Shown: one piece after another, positions 8,809 to 18,400 of the stretch | Layout of the letters: every line of letters begins with the position of its first letter | Position numbering within the stretch: the stretch's first letter is position 1 | IMG/VR virus record: IMGVR_UViG_3300015371_000047 | Coordinates: 1 to 54,888 of that record | DNA length: 54,888 nucleotides | DNA from: a virus | Reading direction: 5' to 3' (one strand) | The notes under the pieces: model-generated | What the model was told of the DNA's origin: nothing | Databases searched by the model: none | The model's input: only the letters and a program-made list of their open reading frames with translations | Position numbers and translations under genes: made by a program

Positions 8809-8849
8809 GGCTTCCTCCCTTCTCGATTTCCTGGTCGATGGAGCTATCG

Positions 8850-8867
8850 TCTGGACGACCGTCCGGA
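8850..8867 (-). terminator. Weak hairpin after tail-protein gene
   Basis: TCTGGAC and GTCCGGA form a 7-bp stem with one G-T pair and a 4-base loop, directly after the stop of the minor tail gene. It may partly end transcription between the fibre operon and the connector operon. Confidence 0.4.
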
Positions 8868-8869
8868 TA

Positions 8870-9748
8870 TCAGAGGCGTACTCCCCACCCGTCGGCCGGC
8901 TTGACCTGCTCCACTCGTCGCTGCGAGCCGGCCAGCACGGTCACACCGGCGCTGCTGCGCGACCAGGTGGCCAATGGCGACCAGACACGTACCGCGTTGA
9001 TCGTGGTCAGCCCCGGCGTCCAGACGCGGATCCCACCTGAACTGGTCGGCGCCCAGGCCGGGAGCGGCGACCAAGTACGGCTGACCGTCCGGGCGAAGGA
9101 CGGGAAGGGGCTGACGCGAACCTCGACCAATGGGCCCAGGCGCTGAAGCCCGTAGCCGATCTGCAGGGAGTCGATCACGATCTCGCGCGAACCTGACCCC
9201 TGGGTGCCGATCGCCCCGTACTGAAGGCGCCCGAAGGTGAAGGCCGTGGTGAAGGTGAAGGAGATCGTTTCGACGGGGTTGGTGCCGAACACCGTGAAGA
9301 TGCGAACGGCAACGGCTGGCATGAGCGGCACAGTCGCGTCGTAATCGGCCTCGATCCGGTACCAGCTGTAAGCGGCATACGAGGTGGTTGATGTTGCCCG
9401 GACGGTGTTGCCGCTGTCGGTCAGCTCGATCTTTCCTGACGAGGTCCCGAATCGAACCGATGCGATGATCGCGTTCGAGGTATCGCCCCATCTCAGGAAG
9501 TAGGTGTTCGCCTGGATGATCCGGGGCTTCACTTCGATCGACACTGTGTGGGTGACCGGGTTGGCCCCCCAGTCAGTCCTGGCCAAGGTACTGGCGAGAC
9601 CGGCGCAGAGCATGGCAAGGCCGAAACCGGTACGGGAGTCCTTGGTCTTGACCGGCGTTCCCACCACGGCAGAGACACCGTCAGCGCCAGAGCTGACAGC
9701 GTCTCCCTCGGCACCGGTGTCGAAGTTGATCGTGATCGAAGCGGCCAT
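8870..9748 (-). CDS. Minor tail/fibre-associated protein, beta-sandwich N-terminus
   Basis: A 292-residue protein. Residues 1 to about 200 look like a concanavalin/LamG-type beta sandwich (MAASITINFDTGAEGDAV; IELTDSGNTVRATSTTS; ISFTFTTAFTFGRLQYGAIG). The C-terminus repeats Trp-Ser/Thr-Pro phrases (TWSPLP, VWTPGL, VWSPLATW), perhaps a short shaft or stacking segment. ATG 9748 follows the previous stop by 2 bases (TGACCATG) and is probably translated by coupling. Last gene of the fibre operon; likely an adhesin or adaptor, not identified further. Confidence 0.6.
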   Translation of the reverse strand: MAASITINFDTGAEGDAVSSGADGVSAVVGTPVKTKDSRTGFGLAMLCAGLASTLARTDWGANPVTHTVSIEVKPRIIQANTYFLRWGDTSNAIIASVRFGTSSGKIELTDSGNTVRATSTTSYAAYSWYRIEADYDATVPLMPAVAVRIFTVFGTNPVETISFTFTTAFTFGRLQYGAIGTQGSGSREIVIDSLQIGYGLQRLGPLVEVRVSPFPSFARTVSRTWSPLPAWAPTSSGGIRVWTPGLTTINAVRVWSPLATWSRSSAGVTVLAGSQRRVEQVKPADGWGVRL

Positions 9749-9750
9749 GG

Positions 9751-11682
9751 TCAGAGCTCGGCAACCGCGAGACCACCGTAGTAGATGCTGGTGGCAGTGC
9801 GCATACGTCCACCCATGCCCATGTAGTCGGGGGTGAGTAGTAGGTACTTCGTGCCGGTGACGGAATCAGTAAGTTCGTCTCCCGAGGCCCAGCCACCGTC
9901 AGGCACAAAGAAGAATCGGGTGGTCACCGAACCGCGGACATGCCGGATCTCGTCAACTACGCCACCCGTGGACGCCGTGTTCAACCAGTTTCCTTCACCA
10001 TATTGGAAACCATAGAGCCACCATTTCCCGTCGACGCCAGGCTTGTTTTCACGAGCCGGGGCCACGGGGGCGGTAACAAAGTTAGTTCCGGTTGTGTGAC
10101 CAATAGCCGACAGCATCTGAATGGAGCTTGTCCCCATAACGGCTGCTACCTGGCTTGTGGAAGAGATGTCGGTCGCGTACTGCCCAGATGTCGCCGGACC
10201 GTTCAGATGCTCACCACGCATCCATTTCGTCTGCCAGTCGCGTGCCCCTTCCGAACCGTCTTGACGCCGACGCAACGAGTAGTACTCATATTGAGTGGCA
10301 AGTGCGAAGTCGAGACCAAAGTTGTCGCTGGTGTAGTCGCTCGGGAAGTAGCTGAAAGAGATCGGGAAGGCGTCGTATACGGTGTCGTATGGCGTGAACG
10401 CTCCGTACCATGCGCACGCCAGCTTACCGGTCGAACCCGGATCGCCGTTCAATACAAGAGCGATTCCGTCATTCGTGACACTGATCCAATACGTGACGAC
10501 TGAGGACGACGTGACGCTTCCTGCTGTCGTGAATGCCTTGATCCAGGAGGAGATCCGAACGCCGCCGACATTGCGCAGAGTGCTGAGACCGTTGACAGCA
10601 TCCTTCTGGCTTTGTCCGACGTCCAGCGACAGAATGCCGGCGGTCCCACTGCTGAAGATCCGACCCTTCATCAAGGCCATGGGGAAAGACAGTGTATAGA
10701 GCGGGTTAGCGCCTAAACCTGTAGCCGTCTTGATACCCAAGCCGTGGAACAGGTTGCCTCTTTCGGACAAAGTTGTGAGGTTGGTGATCGGGGGTATGGG
10801 CAACTTGACCACGTCATAGTCCGTGGCGTTAACGCCCGGGGGCGCCACTGAGAAAGTGTGTGCACCGCTGGCGCGGTACAGCATCGGCCAATGGTCGATG
10901 CCATACATGTAGGTGCTGGTGAAGGCTCGAACGAACCGGGTATTGGCCGTCAGGAAACCGCTGGGGTCGGTGATGTTGACGACACATCCGGTACCAACCG
11001 TGACATCACCCGCAGCATTCGGAGTCAGGGCGGTAGATACCAGGACCGCTCCAGAATCCGCGTCCAGAACCTGACGGCTGATCGAAGCAGTGCTGTAGTT
11101 TCCCGAAACACTATTGACGGTCGCTACGCTCAGGCTGACAACCCAGCGGTGGAAGCCGCTGCTGGAGGGGTCTGCGGTGTACGGACTTGTGACCTTGGCA
11201 ACCGTCTGGGAGCCTCCTCCTGCTGTCGCAGGAATCCCGAACGGTGCGGCGCCGGTAGCCACACCGCCATTCGTGAAGTAGCCGCAACGGTTGCTCATGG
11301 CACCGGATGCGACATCCTTGGCGGCGGGAGTCTTGATGGTGTTCGTTGCGATCTGCAGGGTCACTCCACTCGCGCTGGCCGTTGCCGCGGCACTGAGCAC
11401 GATCGTGGTGCCGTTGGTCACCGAGGAGATCGTCGTGCCGATCGGGATGCCGGTGGCGATCACCAGCGAGCCGACGTCCGAGGCGACGAAGGCCGCCGTT
11501 GCGGATGTGACGGTGGTTGTCGAGTTCAGGACGCCGTCGCTGACGCTGCGGGTTACTTCGCGCAGCCACTTGTCACCGGAGGCGGCAGTCACCGCGTAGT
11601 CGTCGGCGATCTCGCCGCAGATCAGCCGGGTGAGGTCGTGCTCGAGCCTGCCCCACGTCGAGGCGCCCTTCAGGAACGTCAT
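9751..11682 (-). CDS. Large minor tail / tail tip protein
   Basis: A 643-residue Ser/Thr/Gly-rich beta protein (N-terminus [22 protein letters not shown]-terminus [12 protein letters not shown]). It has a threonine-rich section near 50-110 like many tail-tip proteins and no catalytic motif that I recognise. ATG 11682 overlaps the collagen-fibre stop as ATGA. Base use is visibly less GC-rich than in the neighbours (10,000-11,000), which suggests recent acquisition. Probably part of the adsorption apparatus. Confidence 0.6.
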   Translation of the reverse strand: MTFLKGASTWGRLEHDLTRLICGEIADDYAVTAASGDKWLREVTRSVSDGVLNSTTTVTSATAAFVASDVGSLVIATGIPIGTTISSVTNGTTIVLSAAATASASGVTLQIATNTIKTPAAKDVASGAMSNRCGYFTNGGVATGAAPFGIPATAGGGSQTVAKVTSPYTADPSSSGFHRWVVSLSVATVNSVSGNYSTASISRQVLDADSGAVLVSTALTPNAAGDVTVGTGCVVNITDPSGFLTANTRFVRAFTSTYMYGIDHWPMLYRASGAHTFSVAPPGVNATDYDVVKLPIPPITNLTTLSERGNLFHGLGIKTATGLGANPLYTLSFPMALMKGRIFSSGTAGILSLDVGQSQKDAVNGLSTLRNVGGVRISSWIKAFTTAGSVTSSSVVTYWISVTNDGIALVLNGDPGSTGKLACAWYGAFTPYDTVYDAFPISFSYFPSDYTSDNFGLDFALATQYEYYSLRRRQDGSEGARDWQTKWMRGEHLNGPATSGQYATDISSTSQVAAVMGTSSIQMLSAIGHTTGTNFVTAPVAPARENKPGVDGKWWLYGFQYGEGNWLNTASTGGVVDEIRHVRGSVTTRFFFVPDGGWASGDELTDSVTGTKYLLLTPDYMGMGGRMRTATSIYYGGLAVAEL

Positions 11683-13160
11683 GCCAATACCACCTGAACT
11701 GTGAGATATGCACCGGTTGCGGTCGAGCCGACCTGGACAATGTCCGCCGTGAGGTAGTCGCCGGCGACGAGGCTGGTTACGTCCGGAATGCCGACAGCCG
11801 TACCAGCACCGATGGCGATGGTCGGCCGGTTGGCGGGCGTAGTGAAGATGGTGCTTCCGTTCTTCTTGACATCGACGATGACCGCGGCGCCGGCTGATGG
11901 AGTTCCGACGGATGCCCGAATGCTGGCGATGGTCAACGATCGGTCGACATACTGCTTCGACGATCCGGTCTTGACCGCCAAAGCTCCTGGCTCACTGAAG
12001 GGCGCGATGGCATTCATTCCGGCCGCGCCCGCGGGACCGGTTGCACCGGTCGGGCCAGTAGCCCCCGTCGCACCGGTCGACCCTGCCGGGCCAGTCGGTC
12101 CCGTCGCGCCAGTTGCTCCCGTTGCGCCGGTCGGGCCGGTCGGGCCGGTTGCACCGTCGGCTCCGGGTGGCCCCTGTATTCCTTGTGGGCCTTGTGGTCC
12201 GGTCGCGCCGGTAGCACCGGTCGCCCCGGTAGGGCCGGTGGCGCCGGTGGCGCCGGTGGCGCCATCAGCACCGTCGGCGCCATCGGCACCTGCCGGCCCG
12301 GGGTCGCCTTGCGGTCCGGCGGGACCGGGCGCCCCTGTGGCACCGGTGGCCCCGGTGGCTCCGGTTGCTCCGGGCGCCCCCGTTGCTCCGGTCGCTCCGG
12401 TGGGGCCGGTCGCGCCCCGAACGGCCAGCGGCTGCCAGTGAGATCCATCGTCGCTACTCGGGTCGACGCCGGTGGACGGCGCGGTCGCGAAGTACGACGA
12501 GCCGGCAAGACCTACCGCGTCGTCAGTGACATAGGCGGTACCGACCAGCCAAGTCCCCTGCCATTCGAGGCCGGCGGGACCTACTGGACCCTGAGCTCCG
12601 GTGGGCCCAGTGGCACCCGTGGCCCCGGTGGCGCCGTCAACTCCGTCGGCTCCAGCTGGGCCAACTTCGCCTTGGGGGCCTTGGATTCCCTGGGGCCCAG
12701 CAGGTCCGGTTGCACCGGTGGCACCCGTCGCTCCGGTGGCTCCCGGTGCGCCATCTGCGCCGTCCGCACCGTCGACGCCGTCAACTCCATCGACGCCCGG
12801 GGGTCCTTGGATTCCTTGGATCCCCTGGGGACCTTGCGCACCGGTGGCTCCGGTAGCTCCCGGTGCTCCGTCGGCACCATCGACGCCATCTGGGCCAGTC
12901 GGACCCTGGATGCCTTGGATACCCTGCGGGCCCTGTTCACCCTGTGGCCCCTGGGGTCCTTCGGGTCCCTCGGCTCCATCAACACCGGGTACGCCCTGGA
13001 TGCCTTGCGGACCCTGGATGCCTTGCGGACCTTGATCTCCCTGCGGTCCCTGGGGTCCTTCGCCGCCGACTCCGCCCTCCAGGACGGTGATGGTCGTCGA
13101 GGTCGTGTCGTGGGTGACGCCGTCGGAGAGTTCGACCGTCTCGATCAGGACTTCGGTCAT
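11679..13160 (-). CDS. Collagen-like tail fibre with internal CBM-like domain
   Basis: A 493-residue fibre. After a short head ([15 protein letters not shown]) come long Gly-X-Y repeats from about residue 33 to 395 ([25 protein letters not shown]). They are interrupted near 197-245 by a globular insert ([26 protein letters not shown]) with the Trp/Tyr spacing of carbohydrate-binding modules of family 5/12. The last 100 residues form a beta-rich tip ([15 protein letters not shown]). Both ends overlap neighbours by ATGA, so it is coupled to the domain-only gene upstream and the tail protein downstream. Role: receptor binding. Confidence 0.85.
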   Translation of the reverse strand: MTEVLIETVELSDGVTHDTTSTTITVLEGGVGGEGPQGPQGDQGPQGIQGPQGIQGVPGVDGAEGPEGPQGPQGEQGPQGIQGIQGPTGPDGVDGADGAPGATGATGAQGPQGIQGIQGPPGVDGVDGVDGADGADGAPGATGATGATGATGPAGPQGIQGPQGEVGPAGADGVDGATGATGATGPTGAQGPVGPAGLEWQGTWLVGTAYVTDDAVGLAGSSYFATAPSTGVDPSSDDGSHWQPLAVRGATGPTGATGATGAPGATGATGATGATGAPGPAGPQGDPGPAGADGADGADGATGATGATGPTGATGATGATGPQGPQGIQGPPGADGATGPTGPTGATGATGATGPTGPAGSTGATGATGPTGATGPAGAAGMNAIAPFSEPGALAVKTGSSKQYVDRSLTIASIRASVGTPSAGAAVIVDVKKNGSTIFTTPANRPTIAIGAGTAVGIPDVTSLVAGDYLTADIVQVGSTATGAYLTVQVVLA

Positions 13161-13531
13161 GCCCGGCTCACATCGCCGAGGATCTTGATCTTGCCGGCCA
13201 TGTAGGTGCGAACGAACCCGGTCGGGTCGGTGACCTCGAGGTCCCAGTACGCGGTGTCGCCGGTGAGGTTGCGTGCTTCGTCGTCGGTCAGGGTGCGGCG
13301 GATGACGCCGCCCGCCGCGTCGATCACCTGTACGTCGATGACGGCCATCACCTCAGCCGAGTCCGCGGTCTCACGGATCTGCGCCAGGAAGGTGAAACCG
13401 GTGAGGTCGATCGGGTCGCCGACGGTCGCCGGAGCTACCGGCACAGACCTGAAGGTGTCCTCCCAGATGCGGGTGTCCCCGCGGTACAGGGTGAGCGGGA
13501 CCTTGGCAGGCAGAGGCTGATCCGTCGCCAT
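13157..13531 (-). CDS. BppU-like N-terminal domain protein preceding fibre
   Basis: A 124-residue protein with the layout of the baseplate-upper-protein N-terminal domain: a first strand [31 protein letters not shown], then [20 protein letters not shown]. It overlaps the collagen fibre gene by ATGA. The plus-strand fibre that diverges from this point has a similar domain at its own N-terminus, so this protein probably anchors the neighbouring fibre to the tail. Confidence 0.65.
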   Translation of the reverse strand: MATDQPLPAKVPLTLYRGDTRIWEDTFRSVPVAPATVGDPIDLTGFTFLAQIRETADSAEVMAVIDVQVIDAAGGVIRRTLTDDEARNLTGDTAYWDLEVTDPTGFVRTYMAGKIKILGDVSRA

Positions 13532-13675
13532 GTGGTCCTCCGTATCCGGCCAGCTGATCCGTCTGGGAGGGCATCGACCACGAGCGGTCGACCTTTCAGC
13601 TGCGGCGGTTCAAGCCAGCCTGGCGAGGCGACGACACCCTCAGGAGGGTCGGACGACCCGGGAGGGTGGTCCAGC
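13532..13675. promoter_or_regulatory. Divergent intergenic region between two fibre cassettes
   Basis: About 144 bases separate the minus-strand fibre operon from the plus-strand fibre gene, so promoters must face both ways or come from outside. It contains an imperfect repeat (CGACC..GGTCG near 13,575-13,595) and GGGAGGG, the ribosome site of the plus gene. I could not settle a -35/-10 pair. Confidence 0.4.
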
Positions 13676-15541
13676 ATGTCAGCCGTTGTCTACGACCTGG
13701 TGATCGAGCGTGGCGCCAGTTTCAACCTCGGGTTCGAATGGCGTGAGGACGACAACTCCAGTCCGCCGTCGGGCCCCCTTGTCGACACCAGTGACTACAG
13801 CGCGCGGCTGCGAATCTGGAGCGACGTCGGCGACACGCTCGCCACCTTCGCCCCCACGGTGGACGACGGCATCATCACGGTCCATATCGATGGACCAACC
13901 CCCCAGCATCTGCGTCGGGCTGCGAGCTACGAGCTGATCCTCTACAAGACCTCCGATCCGACCGATGTCATCCGGTTGGCCATGGGGTCGGTCGAGGTGC
14001 TGAGCGTGATCCCCGACTCGTCGTCGACCGCCCCGGTGGTGGTCACCCACGAGGACGACACGGTACTGACGATCATCAGTGGCGGCCGCGGTCCTGCCGG
14101 CCCGACCGGCCCCGCGGGTGCAACTGGCGCCCAGGGTGAACCTGGCCCGCCGGGCGCTGATGGGGCCCCGGGAGCTCCAGGTGCCGTCGGAGCTCAGGGG
14201 CCGCAGGGCGATCCGGGCGAGGACGGTGCACCAGGAGCAGACGGCCCGAAGGGTGATCAAGGTGATCCCGGGCCCGCCGGGGAACAGGGACCGCCCGGAG
14301 AACAAGGGCCACCCGGAGAACCTCCCGTGGAGACCTTCGGAGAGATGGCCTACTACAACTTCGTCTCGGAGGACCTGGCCGAGCCCGACTCCTGGTGGGG
14401 TGCAAGCTATGTCCACTTCCTGACCTGGACACCGGCGGTCGGCGGGATCCTCCTCCTCAGCCTGACGGGCGACACCGGCGAGAACCTGGACAACTGGGAC
14501 ACCTACATCTTCCGCTCTAGCACCGGCGATATGCCCATCGAGGGAACCGACTATCCAGGTCACACCACCGGTGTCTTCACCGGGTGGAGCATGGACGTAT
14601 ACCAAGGCGCCGCCGGAAAGACCAAGCTGGCCGCGGTGGAGGTCAACAAGGACGCCCAGTACATCATCGCCTTGGTGGACTGGTCGGGCAGCATGACCAA
14701 TCCGTTCCCTCTCGACGGACTACTGAACTCGCTGCACCCCTTCGGCGGCACACTCGACCCTGTCGTCGACGGCTTCGGATCGACACCACCGATCCCACCG
14801 CCGTTCATGCCGTTCGAGAAGTTCTATGAGGCCGAGGGCACCTCGAGCTGGAAACCGGACCCGCCGGCCAAGTACCTGATCCCGGAAGGTTTTGGGCGCG
14901 GAAGCGGCTGGATGTCCACAATCGACGGCAGTGGTACCTTCGCGTCGCAGTTCGCTGCCCACGCAGAAGGAAACAGGAGCACCGCTTCGGGTGTTGCTTC
15001 TCATGCGGAAGGGGACGGCACTCTCGCCGGAGGTTGGGCGGCCCATGCCGAAGGCAAGGACTCCACCGCCAGCGGGAACAACTCCCACGCCGAGGGACAA
15101 GGTACCGTCGCTTCGGGCCTGAACTCGCATGCCCAGGGCGTTGGCGCGGTTGCCTGGCGACCTGGCGAGCACGCCGAATCCTCCACGTCCGATGCTCACT
15201 CCGGCCAGGCGTCCCGATTCACCGCCCACCGATTCAGCCCTAACATCCCTCTCACCGACAACCGGCTCTCGGTGATCACAGGGATCGTGGGATTGACAGA
15301 TGGCGTGAGTGTCAGTTCTGCATGGCAGTACGGCGCGGCCGTCCTCGTCAAGGACGGTGTCGCGACGATTTCCGGGGAACCGACCTTCACCGTCATCTCC
15401 CAGGACCCCGACGCTTCGGCCTGGGTGATGGGTTGCATCGTGAACGCCACACCGCCAACGTTCCACCTTCAAGAGGACAGCGGCGTGGTTGCTACCACCC
15501 GAGCCGAAACAATCGAGATCCTGGAGGTGCCGCTGCCATGA
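13676..15541 (+). CDS. Single-chain tail fibre: BppU-like, collagen and YadA-type head repeats
   Basis: A 621-residue fibre on the opposite strand. Residues 1 to about 115 resemble the BppU-like domain of the divergent neighbour. A Gly-X-Y shaft follows at about 137-215. A folded middle of about 220-380 comes next. Five 14-residue repeats near 425-490 carry HAEG and TASG ([24 protein letters not shown]), like trimeric autotransporter (YadA/Hep_Hag) heads. A beta-rich tip closes it. ATG 13676 with GGGAGGG upstream is chosen over an earlier in-frame codon, which would read through the intergenic region. Likely trimeric and receptor-binding. Strand and layout suggest an acquired or duplicated cassette. 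Confidence 0.85.
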   Translation: MSAVVYDLVIERGASFNLGFEWREDDNSSPPSGPLVDTSDYSARLRIWSDVGDTLATFAPTVDDGIITVHIDGPTPQHLRRAASYELILYKTSDPTDVIRLAMGSVEVLSVIPDSSSTAPVVVTHEDDTVLTIISGGRGPAGPTGPAGATGAQGEPGPPGADGAPGAPGAVGAQGPQGDPGEDGAPGADGPKGDQGDPGPAGEQGPPGEQGPPGEPPVETFGEMAYYNFVSEDLAEPDSWWGASYVHFLTWTPAVGGILLLSLTGDTGENLDNWDTYIFRSSTGDMPIEGTDYPGHTTGVFTGWSMDVYQGAAGKTKLAAVEVNKDAQYIIALVDWSGSMTNPFPLDGLLNSLHPFGGTLDPVVDGFGSTPPIPPPFMPFEKFYEAEGTSSWKPDPPAKYLIPEGFGRGSGWMSTIDGSGTFASQFAAHAEGNRSTASGVASHAEGDGTLAGGWAAHAEGKDSTASGNNSHAEGQGTVASGLNSHAQGVGAVAWRPGEHAESSTSDAHSGQASRFTAHRFSPNIPLTDNRLSVITGIVGLTDGVSVSSAWQYGAAVLVKDGVATISGEPTFTVISQDPDASAWVMGCIVNATPPTFHLQEDSGVVATTRAETIEILEVPLP

Positions 15542-15678
15542 CCGAGACACCCATGCCGCCACACGAACACCTGCCCCCACGCTTCCGGGACGTCGCCTAC
15601 GACGACCTTCCACCAGCGCTACAGCAGCGGGTCCGCGACGAGGTGCCCGACCCGCCACCGGAGGACCCTCAGCGGTAG
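15538..15678 (+). CDS. 46-aa protein coupled to plus-strand fibre
   Basis: A small acidic, Pro-rich protein ([16 protein letters not shown], ending [11 protein letters not shown]). Its ATG overlaps the fibre stop as ATGA, so it is translationally coupled. Its 3' end overlaps the converging minus-strand gene by 10 bases. It could be a fibre chaperone or attachment peptide, but nothing in the sequence proves this. Confidence 0.6.
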   Translation: MTETPMPPHEHLPPRFRDVAYDDLPPALQQRVRDEVPDPPPEDPQR

Positions 15679-16259
15679 TCCTTGGAGCGGCCGCCCTGGT
15701 TGCGCCGTTTCCCCGCTGCGTTCGACGTCTCCGTCTCGGAGGCGCTCGGCTTGTCACTGAGGAACGACGCGAGGTGGGCGTCGTTGGTGCCGAGTCGGGT
15801 CTGGGGCTTCACTACGGCCAGGCGGGTCTCGACTTGCTGGTAGCGCTTCAGGGAGATGTCGCTCTCGGGGGCGAGGTCGAGCATGCGGCGCAGGGTCTGC
15901 GGCGAGTCGAGCGTCTTCAGCCACTCCTCGAACGCGATGTCGCTGGCCTTGAAGATGCCGAAGATCTCCTCGTCGGACAAGGCGTTCGGGTTGGTTTCGA
16001 CGTTGATGGTCTCGGGCACCACGACCGGCCGGAACGCGCCGTTGAGGAACGGGTCGTTCTTGGGATCGACGATCCGGTCCTGGGTGATGAGGCGCTCCTC
16101 GGTGGTCAGCATGAAGGTGCGACGGTTCGCGATCATCTCGTGGCGTTCGTCGCCGCGGGCATCGAGGTGGATGATGCCGTTGGTGTAGGGGGCGATGTTC
16201 TCCCAGGTCTCGACGAACTCCTGGTCGGCGCGAGTGATGGTGCCGCGGCTGAGGGCCAT
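15669..16259 (-). CDS. Conserved phage structural-region protein
   Basis: A 196-residue protein of unknown function (MALSRGTITRADQEFVETWENIAPYTNGI; basic tail [14 protein letters not shown]). ATG 16259 is preceded by GAAAGAGAGACAGGAC. It lies between the hydrolases and the fibres. The mix of helices and a disordered basic C-terminus would suit a nucleic-acid or assembly role, but this is only a guess. Confidence 0.6.
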   Translation of the reverse strand: MALSRGTITRADQEFVETWENIAPYTNGIIHLDARGDERHEMIANRRTFMLTTEERLITQDRIVDPKNDPFLNGAFRPVVVPETINVETNPNALSDEEIFGIFKASDIAFEEWLKTLDSPQTLRRMLDLAPESDISLKRYQQVETRLAVVKPQTRLGTNDAHLASFLSDKPSASETETSNAAGKRRNQGGRSKDYR

Positions 16260-16302
16260 GTCCTGTCTCTCTTTCAGTTCCTGTTGGTGCGAGTGCCCTG
16301 GC

Positions 16303-17058
16303 TCAACCGGCCAGGACCTTGTCGATGTAGGCCTTCACGTTGCGGGGCTTGGCCGGGTCGGTGCCGGGTGGTGCCCACAGGTCGGGGCGGCCGGCGGCGA
16401 TCCACTTCTGGACCCCGCCGGACCCGAGGTTGTAGCTGGCGATCGCGTCGCGCAGTGCGAAGCTGGCCAGCGCCCGAGTCAGGTAGTCGACGATGAAGCG
16501 GTAGGCGACTTCCGGGGTCAGACGCTCGTCTGTATCCAGGTCCGGGTGTGCTAGGGCGTTGATTTGCGCAAGACCGAGGTCGCGTACGTCGCTGTAGCCG
16601 ACCGCGCCGGGATCGCCTTCGGACTCGACGTGCACGAGGCCGGAAACCAGAGCGGCGGTGACCTGGGGGTGATGCGGGGAGTTGTTCACGGTGTCGATCA
16701 GGAACGGCCGGAGTAGCTGGTCGGTGGTTTCCGGTCCCGCACCGCCCCAGACGCTGGCCCTGGCGTCGCCGGTGTTGGCCCACTGCCACTGGAAGTCGGT
16801 CATCGCCTTGGTGGTGGCCGGACCGTAGAGCCCGTCGACCAGACAGAACACGCCGGCGCGGTTCAGGCCTCGCTGGAGCGCCTTGACCCCCATGAATACG
16901 GCGTACTCATTGGCGTCGCGGGTCGTCTTGCCGGTGGCCAGATATCCGGTGCCGGTGTAGTAGTAACTGCCGGGCTTGATGGGTTCGAACGATCCGGGCT
17001 TCCGGTAGCTTTTCGTGCCACCGACGCCGTTGGGATTCCATGCACCTCTGCCGATCAC
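16303..17058 (-). CDS. Endolysin-type lytic transglycosylase with peptidoglycan-binding domain
   Basis: Cell-wall hydrolase of 251 residues. Residues about 48-93 form a PG_binding_1 repeat (ALQRGLNRAGV, VDGLYGPATTKAM). Residues about 135-220 carry lytic transglycosylase (SLT) signatures: VHVESEGDP with the likely catalytic Glu near 145, LGLAQIN near 161-167 and ASYNLGSGG near 207-215. GTG 17058 has GAGG upstream. It follows the peptidase-type lysin by 7 bases, so the two are probably made together and cut glycan and peptide bonds respectively. No signal peptide is seen. Confidence 0.82.
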   Translation of the reverse strand: MIGRGAWNPNGVGGTKSYRKPGSFEPIKPGSYYYTGTGYLATGKTTRDANEYAVFMGVKALQRGLNRAGVFCLVDGLYGPATTKAMTDFQWQWANTGDARASVWGGAGPETTDQLLRPFLIDTVNNSPHHPQVTAALVSGLVHVESEGDPGAVGYSDVRDLGLAQINALAHPDLDTDERLTPEVAYRFIVDYLTRALASFALRDAIASYNLGSGGVQKWIAAGRPDLWAPPGTDPAKPRNVKAYIDKVLAG

Positions 17059-17065
17059 CGATTCC

Positions 17066-17836
17066 TCACTTCGTGAACTTGTAGCCGGAGCGCTTCATGG
17101 CTTCGGCGGTTTGGGGTCCGAAGATGCCGTCGACAGCGAATCTGTACCTGCGTTGGATCCGCTTGGTGAGGTCGATGAACTTGGCCGCGGTCAGGCCGCC
17201 CTTGTAGTAGGCGTCGAACTGGACACGGCTGATGACGGCGATCTTGGGGTGGACGGCCCAGGCGAAGACCTGGGCGCGGTCGTATCCCCAGACGCCGCTC
17301 ATGGCGTCGTGGGTCCTGGCGTAGGTCATGGCGCCGAGGCTGATCGTGATGTCGCGGGCGGGGGTGGTGGCCTTGGCGGCCGCGGCGGCCTTGTTCTTGA
17401 GGTAGAGCTCCCAGGTCATCATGCGGTAGCCGGAGGGGCCGTCGTCGGGGCCGCGGTTGGCCAGGCCGTTGTGGGCGCGTTGGTACTCACGGACCTGGAA
17501 GGCCGCGCCGGAGCTCAGGTCGCGGTCTCCCGCGGCGATCATGTGGATGTGCCAGGGCCAACTGCCCTGGTTGGGGTTACGAAGCCAGGCGCAGAATCCA
17601 ATCTGGCGGGCGTAGAGGACGACCTGGCGGCGCCGGCTGTCGGACATGCCGTCGATGTGGATGTCGACGGCACCTCCGCCGTCGTGGGTTCCGGCCGAAG
17701 CGGTGACACCGCCCTTGTTGTAGGACCCCTGGGAAAGCGTCAGGGTGAAACCGAGGCGCCGCTCCAGCTCGATCAGCATGGCGACGGTGCGCTGATTGAG
17801 GCGCTTGCCTCGCCAGATGGTGCGGGTCTCAGCCAT
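17066..17836 (-). CDS. Endolysin, M15-type peptidase with C-terminal wall-binding repeat
   Basis: Predicted zinc peptidase of 256 residues acting on peptidoglycan stem peptides. The M15-like core has SAGTHDGGGAVDIHIDG (ligand candidates His51 and Asp58) and WPWHIHMIAAGD (His96/His98). The C-terminal third carries PG_binding_1-like sequence (RYRFAVDGIFGPQTAEAMK near 230-250). The ATG overlaps the preceding gene's stop by one base. It is immediately upstream of the transglycosylase. Neither hydrolase has a holin gene beside it. Confidence 0.82.
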   Translation of the reverse strand: MAETRTIWRGKRLNQRTVAMLIELERRLGFTLTLSQGSYNKGGVTASAGTHDGGGAVDIHIDGMSDSRRRQVVLYARQIGFCAWLRNPNQGSWPWHIHMIAAGDRDLSSGAAFQVREYQRAHNGLANRGPDDGPSGYRMMTWELYLKNKAAAAAKATTPARDITISLGAMTYARTHDAMSGVWGYDRAQVFAWAVHPKIAVISRVQFDAYYKGGLTAAKFIDLTKRIQRRYRFAVDGIFGPQTAEAMKRSGYKFTK

Positions 17837-18045
17837 CAGTTGCTCCCGTCACCGGATTCGACCCAGGCCTTCTCGGCTTCGGGGTCGGGTTCGTCGTCGT
17901 CGAAGCCCTGGCCACCGAGCAGCGCGTCGGCGTCCTCGGCCGCACCTTCGGCTTCGAGTTCGTCGAGCTCGTGCAGCGTCAGGCTGTCGACGGTGCCGCT
18001 GGTGTCGTAGGTCTTGTCGGGGGTGATCCGCACGTCGTTGCCCAT
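17836..18045 (-). CDS. Small acidic protein upstream of endolysins
   Basis: A 69-residue highly acidic protein (MGNDVRITPDKTYDTSG; DDDEPDPEAEKAW). ATG 18045 follows GGAGATGGAACAGGC. It is the first gene of the lysis/fibre operon and overlaps the M15 lysin by one base. It is too polar to be a holin. Function unknown. Confidence 0.65.
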   Translation of the reverse strand: MGNDVRITPDKTYDTSGTVDSLTLHELDELEAEGAAEDADALLGGQGFDDDEPDPEAEKAWVESGDGSN

Positions 18046-18126
18046 GCCTGTTCCATCTCCTCGGTGGTGGCCGGTTGGAACGGGTGTCGGACGGCTGAGC
18101 GTTCGGATTCACCTAGACTGCGGAGC

Positions 18127-18354
18127 ATGCCGAGTTACCGGAACGGGAGTCACCGAGAGATGCTGGCGGACCTGATGTTGGACCATCAGGTCCACGTCAA
18201 GAGCCGGACGTGCATGTGTGGCGTGGTCATCGAGGCCGGTGTGCCGTTGCCCAGGGCATGCGCCCTGCATCTGGCCGACATGGTGGCGCCGTTGCTGTCC
18301 CCGTACGGACTGCGGCAGCTGCGCATCAAGCTGGATCAGGCCAGACAGGACTGA
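18127..18354 (+). CDS. 75-aa plus-strand Cys/His protein (moron-like)
   Basis: Isolated plus-strand gene between minus-strand capsid and lysis genes. The protein has RTCMCGVVIEAG and CALHLADMV, a Cys/His pattern that could bind a metal. ATG 18127 is preceded by GCGGAG. Its TGA lies inside the left arm of a strong 11-bp bidirectional hairpin. Compact, on the opposite strand and with its own terminator, it fits the definition of a moron gene; its task is unknown. Confidence 0.7.
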   Translation: MPSYRNGSHREMLADLMLDHQVHVKSRTCMCGVVIEAGVPLPRACALHLADMVAPLLSPYGLRQLRIKLDQARQD

Positions 18355-18383
18355 ACCCCCCGCGCGGTGGCCGGGGGGTTCAG
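18351..18383. terminator. Bidirectional 11-bp stem terminator
   Basis: CTGAACCCCCC and GGGGGGTTCAG are perfectly complementary around an 11-base loop. It lies between the end of the plus-strand small gene and the end of the minus-strand capsid gene, so it can serve both. Confidence 0.75.
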
Positions 18384-18400
18384 TTGCCTGAGGGGCTGGA

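Noticed and set aside
11679-13160. Near-repeated DNA of the Gly-X-Y region as a CRISPR-like array
   Set aside because: The repeats are 9-base codon triplets in frame encoding collagen-like protein, without spacers.
12183-13205. Plus-strand Gly/Ala/Ser-rich frames over the collagen fibre
   Set aside because: They are the complementary reading of Gly-X-Y codons, with no start signal. The minus-strand frame is the real fibre.
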